DNA of 64,000 bases from Chitinophagaceae bacterium (GTDB taxonomy: Bacteria > Bacteroidota > Bacteroidia > Chitinophagales > Chitinophagaceae). Below, in pieces: positions 1-10,016 of this stretch; within the stretch, counting starts at the first letter, position 1, and each line of letters begins with the position of its first letter. The translations under genes and the position numbers were made by a program. The notes beneath the pieces are model-generated. The model was not told the origin of the DNA. It worked only from the letters and a program-made list of their open reading frames with translations, and did not search any database. The stretch covers positions 446,001-510,000 of the forward strand of contig PMSV01000023.1 in assembly GCA_003168265.1 (NCBI GenBank). Direction: 5' to 3'.

Positions 1-33
1 ATGTAAGACATTTTCAATCTGATTCGAAAATTA

Positions 34-50
34 AAGGCTTAAAAAGCCTT
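34..50 (-). terminator. Hairpin after sprA
   Basis: A perfect 7-bp inverted repeat (AAGGCTT, three-base loop, AAGCCTT) lies directly downstream of the sprA stop codon on the minus strand. The T-tract after it is weak, so this is a probable rather than a textbook Rho-independent terminator. Confidence 0.5.
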
Positions 51-52
51 AA

Positions 53-3000
53 CTAAGGAGCAAGTGAAATCCTTATCTGTATACCAGCCCTTGTGGTTAC
101 GATCGGTGGGGAGGTGGAAATCTTAGGCGTCGTCCTCGTCTGATCGAAATAGAGCTTTGCATTGATCCTATTGCTCATGACATAGTCTATCGAAGGAGAT
201 ATCCTCACGACTGTCTGGCCACCTGTTGGCAAGGTGGCGGTTTGATCCAATATACTGTTGGTGGTAATATCGTTCCTGATTGAAATATCAAGACGGAAAT
301 TCATTTCATTGTCTAATTTCTTGGAAGCCTCCGTCTTCCCTGGCATTTTGATTTTGAAGGGAAGGGGTAGACCTTTCTTCTTCCATCCTCCGCCAAAAGT
401 GAACTCATTTGAATGGCTTTCCACCAATTGATAATCGACCAGGCTTAGACTCAGTTGACGTGACCTGCTATAGCCTACTCTGGCTTGCAAACGATTGACA
501 AACTGCATGTCCAGATTAAGAAGCGGAGAGAAAGCCTCCTGTACGGTAATATTGGGAATCGTAAAATAAGGAACAAAGCTTCCGGAAACGGTGTCGATGA
601 ATCCGGGATAGCGAATGCCTAACGGATCCTGGTAAAGCAGGGAAGAATTGAAACTCCCCATGCTCAAAGTACTCGTATAAGCATGGGTTAGATTGAAACT
701 TGTAAAAATATTGTCAAAGCCCGGCAATTTGGCCAAACCATTATAGGAAATACGCCAGTTGGGCTTGGGTATATAACTGGAAAACGGATTTGAACGGATA
801 CTGGAATTGGTTTCATTGATCAGGCCAATCTTATATGGACTAGTCCCGGAATAGGCGGCGAGGAAGGCAGGAATGAGAACATCCTGGGAGTACTCCTGAT
901 ATCCCTGGTAATATCCATTGGATCCGACAACTGCAGAATAAGGATTGACCGATCCCAGCCTCTGTGATAATATCACCCGGTAATTTTCAAATTGGGTGAA
1001 TGTTGAAGAGACCTGTTCTGTACTGACCTTGGCAAACATCGTCTTTAACGAGATATACGAGATGGTGAATGTGCCTGTCGTATAGGGAGTGAGTTGTAGA
1101 AAGCCGCTGTTGCTCGAAGTGTCCTTAAATAGATCCGTCGTGCTTTTCCCAAAGGTCTTATCCAGATTCAGATCGATATTGAAGTCACGGAAAGGCTGCA
1201 GCAAGGCTGTTATGTGTATTTTTTGGCTGAAATTTTGCTGGTTCTGAAAATTCAGTGTTGAATCGGTAGTGATATAGCCTTTGGCTGCAAGGTTTTGGAC
1301 AAAATTATTGCCTGGTTGTTTTCCAAAAATATATCCCAGCCCGGGTTCTCCGGTTCTTAAATCCATGCCAAGCAATTGGGTGCTGTCCATATAACCATAG
1401 ATGGTTGAAGAGGAGTTGTCAGAATAGTTTATGTTGATCCGCTTAACGGATAAAATGAGTCTTCCGACAAATTTAAGGGCCCAGTTGACCTGGGGCACGT
1501 CATTGGGGCTTTTTAATTGTTGCGCTTTCAATTGTGCCGAATCCGTTTTGTTTCGGGGAGGAGGCTGGGCATTCCTGCCTGCCGCAGGAGGCTTGGCAGC
1601 AGGTTGTATGTCGATGGCGTGCAGCCACTTTGATTTCGCATAAAGCTTGGTAAAGTCCAGGTCGGCGGTCGCATTCCTGATCTGCCCATTCTGCAGGGTA
1701 TTACCAAGCGTTACGGCAAGCAGGGATGCAGCCGTCCAGGAATAGGTCGTCGAATATCCCACACTGATATTGGTCCAATCGATCAGGGGCAATTTTGCGG
1801 TTGGAAGCCGGTAAGTGACGTTTGCTGTCTGCGTGTATAATAGGTTTCGGCCACCCTTCCAGAAATTATCCCACATCTGTCGCTTCTCCGACGCATTCTG
1901 TCGTTCCTCCACTTCGTCGACAACAGAATTATTCGCCGCAGCGAAATCAATATTTATGGATCTGGTAAGATCCCATCTCATCACATAGGTTCTTTTAAGA
2001 TTAAAGAATTTGTCAAAGGATTCCGGGAGAGAGTCAGTCGGACCTCCGATATTCCTGGAACGAAAAGCGGCGAATTGCCGGTTCGCATCATCCCTGAAAG
2101 TCAGGGTGGTGGGCATCAGGTTCACATTGAAGTCCTTTACCAACGAAAACCATAGCGATTTGGATTTGATTCGTTTCTTGAATGGTTCTTTGAATTTGGG
2201 TTGCCGGATATAGTTATAGCCAACTCCTGCCTTATAGGTAAGTGTTTCATCTTCTACGGCAATTGGACTATGGTGCTGTGAAGAAGTAATTGAGAAGCTG
2301 AAATCGAAATTTTTCAGGCTCCAGAGCTTGGTTGGTTTCCCGGACATATTCAGAATATGTGCATTGGTAAGATTCAATGTTTTGATAGTGACCACGTCAA
2401 TAGCCTGCGCTTTTACCGAATCCCGCTGATAAGGGTTCGTCGCATTTGCAATTTTATCTTTTAGTTTTATATCCAGGTCAAAGGGATCGTATTCGGGGGC
2501 ATCGATGGTGTTGGCGATACTGGCATAGGTAGGTAGTGATATTGCTGCCTTCTTTGGCAACAACCTGCCCAGTTCAAGGGTGGTTGCAGCGTTGATTTGC
2601 GTGATATCATCCAGGGACCGGTCATTGATATGCGTGTCGATGCCTCCAAATCCTACAGACTTGTATGAGCCCGAAACATAGGCTGTACCCAAATCCGCCA
2701 TTTTGAGGTCAACACGGCCCAATGCGGCCCAACCGCCCTGTTCATTGATATCGGAAAGGCGCAATTCGTCGAACCAGACTTCGGTACAAACAGTATTAGG
2801 CGAAGTATTGCGAACACCTAAGAATATTGCCTGTACTGCACCGATATTGGGATTTCCCATGATGGAATAACTCCGACCTCCCGGATCGGTCTCCGTGTAA
2901 TACACATTGGTTGCCACGACCTTATTTCGGTCTTCCTTTAATTTGATCAAACGGGATAAGGTAAGGTTCAGATTATTGGAATCCGGCCATACATCGGTGG

Positions 3001-6000
3001 CCACATTATCATACCATTGGCTCGCGACCAGGGGGATCTTGATTTCATAATAATTGCTGATAAAATCGCTTCCGATCCTGACGACGGCAGTGAGGGTATT
3101 ATTACCCAGATTGGTTCCGGTAAACCCAGCTCCTTCGGCATGGATAAACATATCCATGTGTCCGTAGTGCCTCAGATCAAGGTTAACGGTCTTGAATACT
3201 CCCCTGGCATCATCAGGAGCCAGGTTGCATATTTGGAGGCTCATCGATTGTTCATTGAGCAGGACATTTACATTATTTGTACTCAATTGCTGTTGCCGCT
3301 GAATACCGGGAGGGATCACATAGTTAATGGGCTGCCTGCTACTGTTTTGCTCAATGTTTACGGCCGTCACATTGAATGAGGTAAGGCTATTGGTGGGGAG
3401 GGGTGTATAATTCCCAGTGGTGTCCAAAACATAACTGAAATTTCTCCAGGCATCCCTGATAAGCTGAAAATCCGCGAATCTCAATACAAGAGAATCAGTG
3501 AATCCGGTCAGGTACATCCTGATAAACCTAATAGATTTAAAATCCGGTGGTCTATTTGTAACATTAGTGTCATAGCTGTTGATGGGGATCTTGAATTGAT
3601 ACCATTGCTGGGTTATATTCCCCTGAAGAAAAGAGGTGCTGTCCGTTATGAAATTGCTGCCGACACCTGCGGCAAAACCGGCAGGACTAAAATTGACCTT
3701 GTATTCAAAAAATTGTTCCAATGTATTGAGGGTTCCGTCATGGTCAAGGTCTTCCTCATCCGGGTATTGAGTAAAGGCGGCAATATACTGCTGCCCTGTG
3801 GTAGCTACAGGTGAATTGCCCTGGGGGCTGTTGATGTTTTTGTATCTGGAGAGGATATCTGCAGAAACTGCATCGTAGCTGGGATCCCGATAGTTGAGAA
3901 AATTATCCGAGGATGGATCGTTGAAGGCCGATTGGTACCCTTGAGGATAAACGGCATTGATCTGGTTCAGGTAGGGTCCAAACTGAGCTCGTTCGCCTGA
4001 GTCGGTAAGCCCATCGAATCCTACATCCTGGTAGGGCCTGTCGGCCGGGTTATTGCTGAAGGCATCGGTGACCTGGATCGGATTAAGCGGGACCTTTCCC
4101 CATACCGAAGTGTCGGTTTCTGCAGGTATATTGGGAGTGGGAAGACCGTTTTCAAATAATCTCTTTCCGTCCTTTAGAACGTCTTCCGAAATGCTTCCCA
4201 GGTCAATATATAATTGTCCTGTCGGACTGGCTGTGGTATTGTAGAGATAGGGGTTCATCACCCAGAATTCGATATACTGGATATTGTTTGTTTCAAAATC
4301 GGTCTGATCCAGGGCCCGCATTATACCCCCCCATCGGGTTTGTGGATTATTCAGTTTTCCAGTGCCAGTGTTTATACCTTTAGAATAACTGCTAGGCAAA
4401 ACATCGAAATTATAAGGCCCTTTGTCTGCAGGATAATAAGCGACATCAAAAGTCACCAACTGGGCTTGCCCATATTGGGGAGTTTCCTGGGGGAAAAGAG
4501 ATTGCACATTGATAGGCGCTACGCGCGGGTCGTTGAGGTTCTGATAGGCTCTGACCGGATTGGTACTATTGGTATTATCCTGGAGGACCGGGTCAATATT
4601 ATACCAGGCTATTTTGGCACGATTGAATCCATAAGTCAGGTTATCGTTTAGTGTGGCTTCAGGATAAAGACCATTTCCGGCTGGTGTAGAAGCGAGGGCC
4701 CAACTGGTCAGCGGGAATCTGAGATCAATGGAACTCGTCGAACCTTCGAAATCATCGATATAGATCTGGCCATTGTTTCCTTTCCCAATTTGAGGTGCAT
4801 GTCCTGGCTTCAGAAAGGCAGATTCACCATAAGCGGTGACCGAACTCATCTCCTTTGATGAATAAAATGGCAGCCGGTTCAACAACCTGGTCAGGCCTGG
4901 CAGTTGGGACCTGTAGTTGAAATCCAGCCCATACATGGTATTGCGTATAGGATCTTCTCCATAATTGGTAATGGTGAAATAAGGTCTTTCACTGAGCCGT
5001 TCGATAGTCCCTCCAAACGACATCGCTTCCTTTGTCGTGTTTTTAAGCGTATAATCCAGCCTCAGGCCCATGAAGCTTCGTTGCTGCTGCCCGAAACTGG
5101 CATTGTTCTCGAATTTAACATTGACCGGTACACCTGAATTCAGGATGGCCTGATTGATGACGGTTACTGTACCCAGGTTATAATCTACCGTGTAATCCAC
5201 TCCCTCTTTCAGGGTTTGTCCCCCTGCGGTGACGATAACCGAGCCCTGCGGAACATTTAAAGCACCCAGAGAAAGAGCGGAACTAGCCGTTCCTTTTGCA
5301 ACCCCGCTGAGAATATAACGATCCACATTCGCAAAGGTACTCGCAACTGCTTTGATAGTATCATAAAGCTGGTAAAAGACATAACCTGGCGCCAGGGTTT
5401 GTGAATGCGCAAAAGCAATTGAATCAAGGTCATTGCCAAAAGGTTCCAATACGGGAAATATGACGCGGCCCTGCGATGAAACGATGGTGAACCCTTCAAT
5501 ATAATCGAATACTCCATCCGGCCCCGGATCATTATGAGAATTTAATCTATCCAATCCCAATAGGGTGAGAAGCGGAACTCCGGCCTCATCTCCTACCGGA
5601 AGATAGCGTTTGTCTCCTTTTCCGGGGTCATCATATAAAATATTCAACTGAAAACCGGTAGGCTGGATATTGGAAAGGGGAGTGCCGGTTCCTGTTTTAA
5701 GCGTATAAACATTTTTCATCATGAGGTTCCAGATCGGCAGATTAGTTCGCTGAGCAGTTGCCTTTAACAGCTTCAGGTACAAAACCTGGGAAGTACCTGC
5801 ATAATTTCCGGTAGAAGTATCCGGCGGTACATCACTGGAGAATTCCCCTACCTGGTAGATATTTCCATTATAGCTGTACTGGTAGGCCACTGCCAATACA
5901 TCATCGGGCTGTAATTGCTGGGTCAAGGTTAGGAAACCGACCTGCGGATTGAATTGGTAAGCTGAACTATCAAGTTTTTTTGCATAAACGAATTCAAAAT

Positions 6001-7273
6001 CCTGCACCTGCTGAAGACCCAGATTATTTAGTACAGAAGTAGCGGATGTCCCACTTCGGGCTTGAGAGTTGGAGATTATTCGGGCATATTCATCATTGCT
6101 GTTATTGCTAGGCAAGGGATTGAGTGAAGCCTGGTGGACCAGGGGGCTATATGGGGAAGTTTCTGCCAGGTCCATCAGACCCACAACCTGTCTGGCCTGG
6201 TTGGTAACTCCATTGCGGTTGGTTACCCACACTTCCATGCGAAGGATCTGAACCTGGGAATTTACAATCGGCAGGTTCGACATGGCCTTCTTAAAATTAT
6301 TTCTGAAATATTGGGCCAGAAGGAAGTCCCGGTTTTCATCATAATCATCCGCCTTGAACTGATAAGCGGTGGTTGCCGCCCCGCCCTGTGAGTTGACGGA
6401 CTGGCTTTGCGAGTATTGATTGGCTAACACTCCTGTAACCATGAGTTTGCCAAACTGCAACTGCATTTTGATCCCAAAAAGAGCCTGCGTGCTGGAAATC
6501 AGGGTGCTTTTCGTAATAAAATTCGTGTTGCCTGCCTCAATTTTCTTGACGATGTCTTCCGGGCCACCAGTATATTCCAACTTCAATTGATTCATGAAAT
6601 TGAAGTTGGCCTGTGTATTATAGGCGATGGGCAATTTCAGTTTACTGCCAATATTCCCAAGCACATTTACATTGGCATCCATGTTGAAATCAAAACCACC
6701 CGTCTTCCGGGCGATTTCAGGTAAAGTGGGGTTATCGACTTTTTGGCCCATGTACCCGGCCGTAATATCGACATTGCCCTGGGGCTTGATATCGATCTTT
6801 CCATTTCCGAACAAGCGATGGAACAGGTCGTCAAAGATCCAATACTTTGGTTGGATTTTTTTCCGGTTCAATTCATCCAATACATCAGCTCTTTTCCGGA
6901 AATAATCGTCCTCCTCTTTTTGGGCCTCCAGGCGAAAGAACTCATCAAAAGTCAGGTAAGTGGGTTTTCGGTAATACCTATCTCCTATTTTCTCAATGAT
7001 ATAATACTGCTGGGTCTTCGGATCATAGATGATGGAATCTTTGATATTGAAGGGATCTTTGAGATTGAAAGGATTGTCCTCCGGGTAGGTAAAGAAATCG
7101 CCCCTACGGTCATTAATGGGAAATCGCAGGGAATCGGCCTTTTTTGGAGCCGTTGTATCCCAATAAATACCTGGATTTGCTGATACTTTGGAGCAGCATG
7201 ATAACTGAACTGCAATCAGCCAGGCCGTTAAATAAAATAATTTGATAAGAGGGCGCGTCAAACCTTTCCTCAA
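53..7273 (-). CDS. sprA: Cell surface protein SprA, T9SS outer-membrane translocon
   Basis: SprA is the giant outer-membrane barrel through which type IX secretion substrates leave Bacteroidota cells; it is also needed for gliding where that occurs. The 2406-residue length is typical. The N-terminus has a hydrophobic signal-like stretch (about residues 8-24), followed by the characteristic early segments FDFNMDANVNVLGNIG and KLPIAYNTQANFNFMNQ. Two EF-hand-like calcium loops are visible, DPGPDGVFDYIE (about 583) and DLDHDGTLNTLE (about 1172). The start codon is TTG at 7273. The codon before that is preceded by an in-frame TAA, and the first in-frame ATG is about 170 codons downstream and would remove the export signal, so TTG is the best start. 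The gene lies 31 bp behind ruvA, a neighbourhood I recall as common in this phylum. No T9SS C-terminal sorting domain was recognised in other proteins of the window. Confidence 0.95.
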   Translation of the reverse strand: MRKGLTRPLIKLFYLTAWLIAVQLSCCSKVSANPGIYWDTTAPKKADSLRFPINDRRGDFFTYPEDNPFNLKDPFNIKDSIIYDPKTQQYYIIEKIGDRYYRKPTYLTFDEFFRLEAQKEEDDYFRKRADVLDELNRKKIQPKYWIFDDLFHRLFGNGKIDIKPQGNVDITAGYMGQKVDNPTLPEIARKTGGFDFNMDANVNVLGNIGSKLKLPIAYNTQANFNFMNQLKLEYTGGPEDIVKKIEAGNTNFITKSTLISSTQALFGIKMQLQFGKLMVTGVLANQYSQSQSVNSQGGAATTAYQFKADDYDENRDFLLAQYFRNNFKKAMSNLPIVNSQVQILRMEVWVTNRNGVTNQARQVVGLMDLAETSPYSPLVHQASLNPLPSNNSNDEYARIISNSQARSGTSATSVLNNLGLQQVQDFEFVYAKKLDSSAYQFNPQVGFLTLTQQLQPDDVLAVAYQYSYNGNIYQVGEFSSDVPPDTSTGNYAGTSQVLYLKLLKATAQRTNLPIWNLMMKNVYTLKTGTGTPLSNIQPTGFQLNILYDDPGKGDKRYLPVGDEAGVPLLTLLGLDRLNSHNDPGPDGVFDYIEGFTIVSSQGRVIFPVLEPFGNDLDSIAFAHSQTLAPGYVFYQLYDTIKAVASTFANVDRYILSGVAKGTASSALSLGALNVPQGSVIVTAGGQTLKEGVDYTVDYNLGTVTVINQAILNSGVPVNVKFENNASFGQQQRSFMGLRLDYTLKNTTKEAMSFGGTIERLSERPYFTITNYGEDPIRNTMYGLDFNYRSQLPGLTRLLNRLPFYSSKEMSSVTAYGESAFLKPGHAPQIGKGNNGQIYIDDFEGSTSSIDLRFPLTSWALASTPAGNGLYPEATLNDNLTYGFNRAKIAWYNIDPVLQDNTNSTNPVRAYQNLNDPRVAPINVQSLFPQETPQYGQAQLVTFDVAYYPADKGPYNFDVLPSSYSKGINTGTGKLNNPQTRWGGIMRALDQTDFETNNIQYIEFWVMNPYLYNTTASPTGQLYIDLGSISEDVLKDGKRLFENGLPTPNIPAETDTSVWGKVPLNPIQVTDAFSNNPADRPYQDVGFDGLTDSGERAQFGPYLNQINAVYPQGYQSAFNDPSSDNFLNYRDPSYDAVSADILSRYKNINSPQGNSPVATTGQQYIAAFTQYPDEEDLDHDGTLNTLEQFFEYKVNFSPAGFAAGVGSNFITDSTSFLQGNITQQWYQFKIPINSYDTNVTNRPPDFKSIRFIRMYLTGFTDSLVLRFADFQLIRDAWRNFSYVLDTTGNYTPLPTNSLTSFNVTAVNIEQNSSRQPINYVIPPGIQRQQQLSTNNVNVLLNEQSMSLQICNLAPDDARGVFKTVNLDLRHYGHMDMFIHAEGAGFTGTNLGNNTLTAVVRIGSDFISNYYEIKIPLVASQWYDNVATDVWPDSNNLNLTLSRLIKLKEDRNKVVATNVYYTETDPGGRSYSIMGNPNIGAVQAIFLGVRNTSPNTVCTEVWFDELRLSDINEQGGWAALGRVDLKMADLGTAYVSGSYKSVGFGGIDTHINDRSLDDITQINAATTLELGRLLPKKAAISLPTYASIANTIDAPEYDPFDLDIKLKDKIANATNPYQRDSVKAQAIDVVTIKTLNLTNAHILNMSGKPTKLWSLKNFDFSFSITSSQHHSPIAVEDETLTYKAGVGYNYIRQPKFKEPFKKRIKSKSLWFSLVKDFNVNLMPTTLTFRDDANRQFAAFRSRNIGGPTDSLPESFDKFFNLKRTYVMRWDLTRSINIDFAAANNSVVDEVEERQNASEKRQMWDNFWKGGRNLLYTQTANVTYRLPTAKLPLIDWTNISVGYSTTYSWTAASLLAVTLGNTLQNGQIRNATADLDFTKLYAKSKWLHAIDIQPAAKPPAAGRNAQPPPRNKTDSAQLKAQQLKSPNDVPQVNWALKFVGRLILSVKRININYSDNSSSTIYGYMDSTQLLGMDLRTGEPGLGYIFGKQPGNNFVQNLAAKGYITTDSTLNFQNQQNFSQKIHITALLQPFRDFNIDLNLDKTFGKSTTDLFKDTSSNSGFLQLTPYTTGTFTISYISLKTMFAKVSTEQVSSTFTQFENYRVILSQRLGSVNPYSAVVGSNGYYQGYQEYSQDVLIPAFLAAYSGTSPYKIGLINETNSSIRSNPFSSYIPKPNWRISYNGLAKLPGFDNIFTSFNLTHAYTSTLSMGSFNSSLLYQDPLGIRYPGFIDTVSGSFVPYFTIPNITVQEAFSPLLNLDMQFVNRLQARVGYSRSRQLSLSLVDYQLVESHSNEFTFGGGWKKKGLPLPFKIKMPGKTEASKKLDNEMNFRLDISIRNDITTNSILDQTATLPTGGQTVVRISPSIDYVMSNRINAKLYFDQTRTTPKISTSPPIVTTRAGIQIRISLAP

Positions 7274-7304
7274 GAATTAGTTAGGTAGAGATAGTCCCGA
7301 TAGG

Positions 7305-7892
7305 CTACAAAGTTTTTAATGCTTGCTTAATAATCTCTTCGACACCAGCTCTCGGTTCTTTAAGAACAAGCATTGCCTTTTTTACAGCCTGTTCTGCGAC
7401 CTGTCTGCTAATGCCAAGGGCTATAAGCGCATTTAACGCATCTCGCTCCAAAGTATTGTTTATCAAGGGGGAAATATTTGAATCCGGGTGGAATTTTCCT
7501 ATTTTATCGCGCAGTTCCAACACAATACGTTCTGCGGTTTTTTTGCCAATTCCCTTGATGTTTTCCAATTGCCTGGAATCGCCTTTGGCGATTGCGCCGG
7601 CAATTTCTTCAGGTTTCATCGAAGAAAGCATCATCCGGGCCGTGGAAGCCCCTACTCCTGAAATGCTAATTAGTTGCACAAACATCTCTTTTTCAATCGG
7701 ATCAAAAAACCCAAAAAGGGTATGTCCATCTTCTTTCACCTGAAAATAGATATGCAATAAGCCATGCTTCAGGGCCTGAATATGGCCATAGGTGTGAAGG
7801 CTGATTTGCACCTCATATCCGACTCCATTTACTTCAATGTTTAGCTGGGATGGGGTTTTATGGACAAATTCTCCTCTTAAAAAAGCGATCAT
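7305..7892 (-). CDS. ruvA: Holliday junction branch migration protein RuvA
   Basis: RuvA binds Holliday junctions as a tetramer and loads the RuvB motor for branch migration. The 195-residue protein has the family layout: an N-terminal OB fold (MIAFLRGEFVHKTPSQLNIEVNGVG begins it, residues 1-62), two helix-hairpin-helix motifs (ISGVGASTARMML and IKGIGKKTAERIV, roughly residues 75-125) and a C-terminal RuvB-contacting domain (ALNALIALGISRQVAEQAV). It starts with ATG and is probably co-transcribed with sprA, 31 bp downstream. A TATTTTGC element just upstream on the minus strand could be the -7 part of a promoter. Confidence 0.97.
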   Translation of the reverse strand: MIAFLRGEFVHKTPSQLNIEVNGVGYEVQISLHTYGHIQALKHGLLHIYFQVKEDGHTLFGFFDPIEKEMFVQLISISGVGASTARMMLSSMKPEEIAGAIAKGDSRQLENIKGIGKKTAERIVLELRDKIGKFHPDSNISPLINNTLERDALNALIALGISRQVAEQAVKKAMLVLKEPRAGVEEIIKQALKTL

Positions 7893-7946
7893 GGGCGCAA
7901 AATAAAGGAATTTGACGACTGTGGGCAGATGAGGCCAGCCCGGAAT

Positions 7947-8576
7947 TTACTCTTTGTCTTCATTTATTTCATACTGGACAAATCCATTGAGCCGATAAGA
8001 GGAAAGTGCAGTTTGGGCAGTCAATGATATATGAACCTGGGGTATCAGGTCTTGCTCTGAAATTTCAAGAAAACGCATCGCTTGTCCGCAGGCAATAAGA
8101 CGGGCTCCTGTTTTCAGGATCAGGTCTTCGATCACGCCGATATTGGGATTATCTATGCCGAATTTATTCCTATACTTTTTATTGGTATAAAGAGAATACA
8201 GTGCCTTGCCATGGACAACGATGACTGGACTGATCTTCTTCACCGCGATGCCTGAGGCCACATGCAGGTTCAGGATCCGGCAAATTTCCGTGATCCCATG
8301 ATTTATTTCTTTGGCTGCAGATTCCTTATTCTGCAAGGTCAATTCGAATAGCAGCTTATAGGTCAGATCGGGGTTAGGGGTTTCTGTCACATGCTCAACC
8401 GGAAAGACTCCGGAAAAAACACCAGCCTTTAAAAGCGGATAAACCAATTTTGATTCAAACAAGGCCATTTTGATTGAATCCTGTTTGGCCTTATTAAGAC
8501 TGTCTTTGGAATTATTTTGTGAATATCCATGCAGGAATCCGGAAAGGATCAAAATAGCTATAATTGTTTTTCTCAT
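7947..8576 (-). CDS. Secreted DsrE/DsrF-like protein
   Basis: This protein resembles the DsrE/DsrF family of small sulfur-relay folds, here in an exported form. From the ATG at 8576 it reads MRKTIIAILILSGFLHGYSQ, a clean signal peptide, so I prefer this start to the in-frame ATG at 8606 or the one at 8582. The mature part has the family pattern of a repeated beta-alpha unit ending with GARLIACGQAMRFLEI, which holds the single conserved-looking cysteine. Family members with such a cysteine may handle persulfide, but the substrate here cannot be read from sequence. It lies 54 bp upstream of ruvA on the same strand and could be in the same transcript. Confidence 0.7.
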   Translation of the reverse strand: MRKTIIAILILSGFLHGYSQNNSKDSLNKAKQDSIKMALFESKLVYPLLKAGVFSGVFPVEHVTETPNPDLTYKLLFELTLQNKESAAKEINHGITEICRILNLHVASGIAVKKISPVIVVHGKALYSLYTNKKYRNKFGIDNPNIGVIEDLILKTGARLIACGQAMRFLEISEQDLIPQVHISLTAQTALSSYRLNGFVQYEINEDKE

Positions 8577-8829
8577 GATCATTAGTTTGAATGAAGTTAA
8601 GTGCAATGTTCGGTTATACAGCTATTTAACCGCTTGAAAATTTTATGATAGTATTATCCTTTTGAATCAATTGGCAGATTCTTTATAAATTAATTAAAAA
8701 AAGCCAGACCCAGATTGATAACGATGATACTAAATCAGGAAAATCCAATTCGAACAATTTATTCAGGATTTTATGAACAAAACCTCAGGCATGTTTCTGA
8801 GGCATTTTCTTTAATTTGGCAGTATTAAA

Positions 8830-10005
8830 ATGATTCACATGAGCTCCATTCGCGACCAGTTCCTTCTTGATCCTGATATCACCTATCTTAACCATGGTTC
8901 ATTTGGAGCCTGCCCAAAGCCAATATTTGAAGATTACCAATATTGGGAGCGTGTTTTAGAGTTTGAGCCGGTTCAATTCATAGTAAAAAAAAGAGAAGAG
9001 CATTTGCTTAATGCAAAAAAAATATTAGCAAATTATATCGGCTGCGATGACCAGGATTTCTTTTTCATTCAAAACCCAACGACAGCCATTAATCAGGTAG
9101 TTAAAAGCCTGGAACTGGGTCCCGGCGATGAAGTGCTGACAACCGACCATGAGTATGGAGCGATGGATAAGACCTTCGACTTCTATTCCCGGAAAATGGG
9201 TTTCCATTACAGGAGGCAGGAGATATCCCTTCCCTTGTTAAGCAAGGAACAATTTGTCGAAGAATTTTGGAAAGGATATAATGAAAGAACAAAGGCTATC
9301 TTTATCAGCCATTGCACCAGCACCACAGCCCTTGCCTTCCCAGTGAAAGAGATCTGTAAAAAAGCCAAGTCGCTGGGCCTGATCACGATCGTAGACGGAG
9401 CTCATATTCCCGGGCATTTCCCGGTTTGTATCCGGGAACTTAATGTGGACTATTATACCGGGACTCTTCACAAATGGCTGATGAGCCCCAAGGGCTGCAC
9501 TTTTTTATATGTCCATAAGGACAGGCAGGATAGCATCGAACCCTTGATCATTAGCTGGGGCTATAAGGCGGCGATGCCAACCAAGAGCCGGTTCCTGGAA
9601 GAAAATGAAATGCAGGGCACCAGGGATATTTCTGCCTATCTCACGGTAGCTGCTATTTTCAAATTCTTTAAAGACTTTGATATTCCTGCCAGGCAGGCTG
9701 AATGCCGGCTCATGATCAGGGAACAGTACCCTGTTTTTTGTGAATTATTGGGAACCTCTCCAATTAGTACAATCAGCGAGGAATTCCTTGGACAAATGTG
9801 CAGCATTCCGATTCGGACTAAGAATCCTCTGAAGTTAAAAGAAGCTCTTTATCATGATCACCATATTGAAATACCGGTCATGCAACGTGGATCAGAGACT
9901 TATTTGCGTATCTCCTATCAGGTTTATAACAGACCGGAAGAGCTGGAAAAACTTAAGAACGCGGTCAGACGATTGGATATCATCCCAGTTGCACTGTCTT
10001 CTTAA
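8830..10005 (+). CDS. PLP-dependent aminotransferase class V, isopenicillin N epimerase-like
   Basis: A fold-type I PLP enzyme of the class V group (cysteine desulfurase / isopenicillin N epimerase-like). Typical features are the N-terminal YLNHGSFGACP segment, the cofactor Asp in ITIVDGAHIPG and the Schiff-base lysine in TGTLHKWLMSPKG (Lys215 counted from the first ATG). Proteins of this kind are often named epimerases, but the true reaction is usually unknown; there are no beta-lactam biosynthesis genes here. Two ATGs compete, 8830 and 8839 (MSSIRDQF), and the second matches family N-termini as well. It ends 11 bp before the MutS2-type gene, so the two are probably co-transcribed. Confidence 0.85.
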   Translation: MIHMSSIRDQFLLDPDITYLNHGSFGACPKPIFEDYQYWERVLEFEPVQFIVKKREEHLLNAKKILANYIGCDDQDFFFIQNPTTAINQVVKSLELGPGDEVLTTDHEYGAMDKTFDFYSRKMGFHYRRQEISLPLLSKEQFVEEFWKGYNERTKAIFISHCTSTTALAFPVKEICKKAKSLGLITIVDGAHIPGHFPVCIRELNVDYYTGTLHKWLMSPKGCTFLYVHKDRQDSIEPLIISWGYKAAMPTKSRFLEENEMQGTRDISAYLTVAAIFKFFKDFDIPARQAECRLMIREQYPVFCELLGTSPISTISEEFLGQMCSIPIRTKNPLKLKEALYHDHHIEIPVMQRGSETYLRISYQVYNRPEELEKLKNAVRRLDIIPVALSS

Positions 10006-10016
10006 ATGGCTAACCC

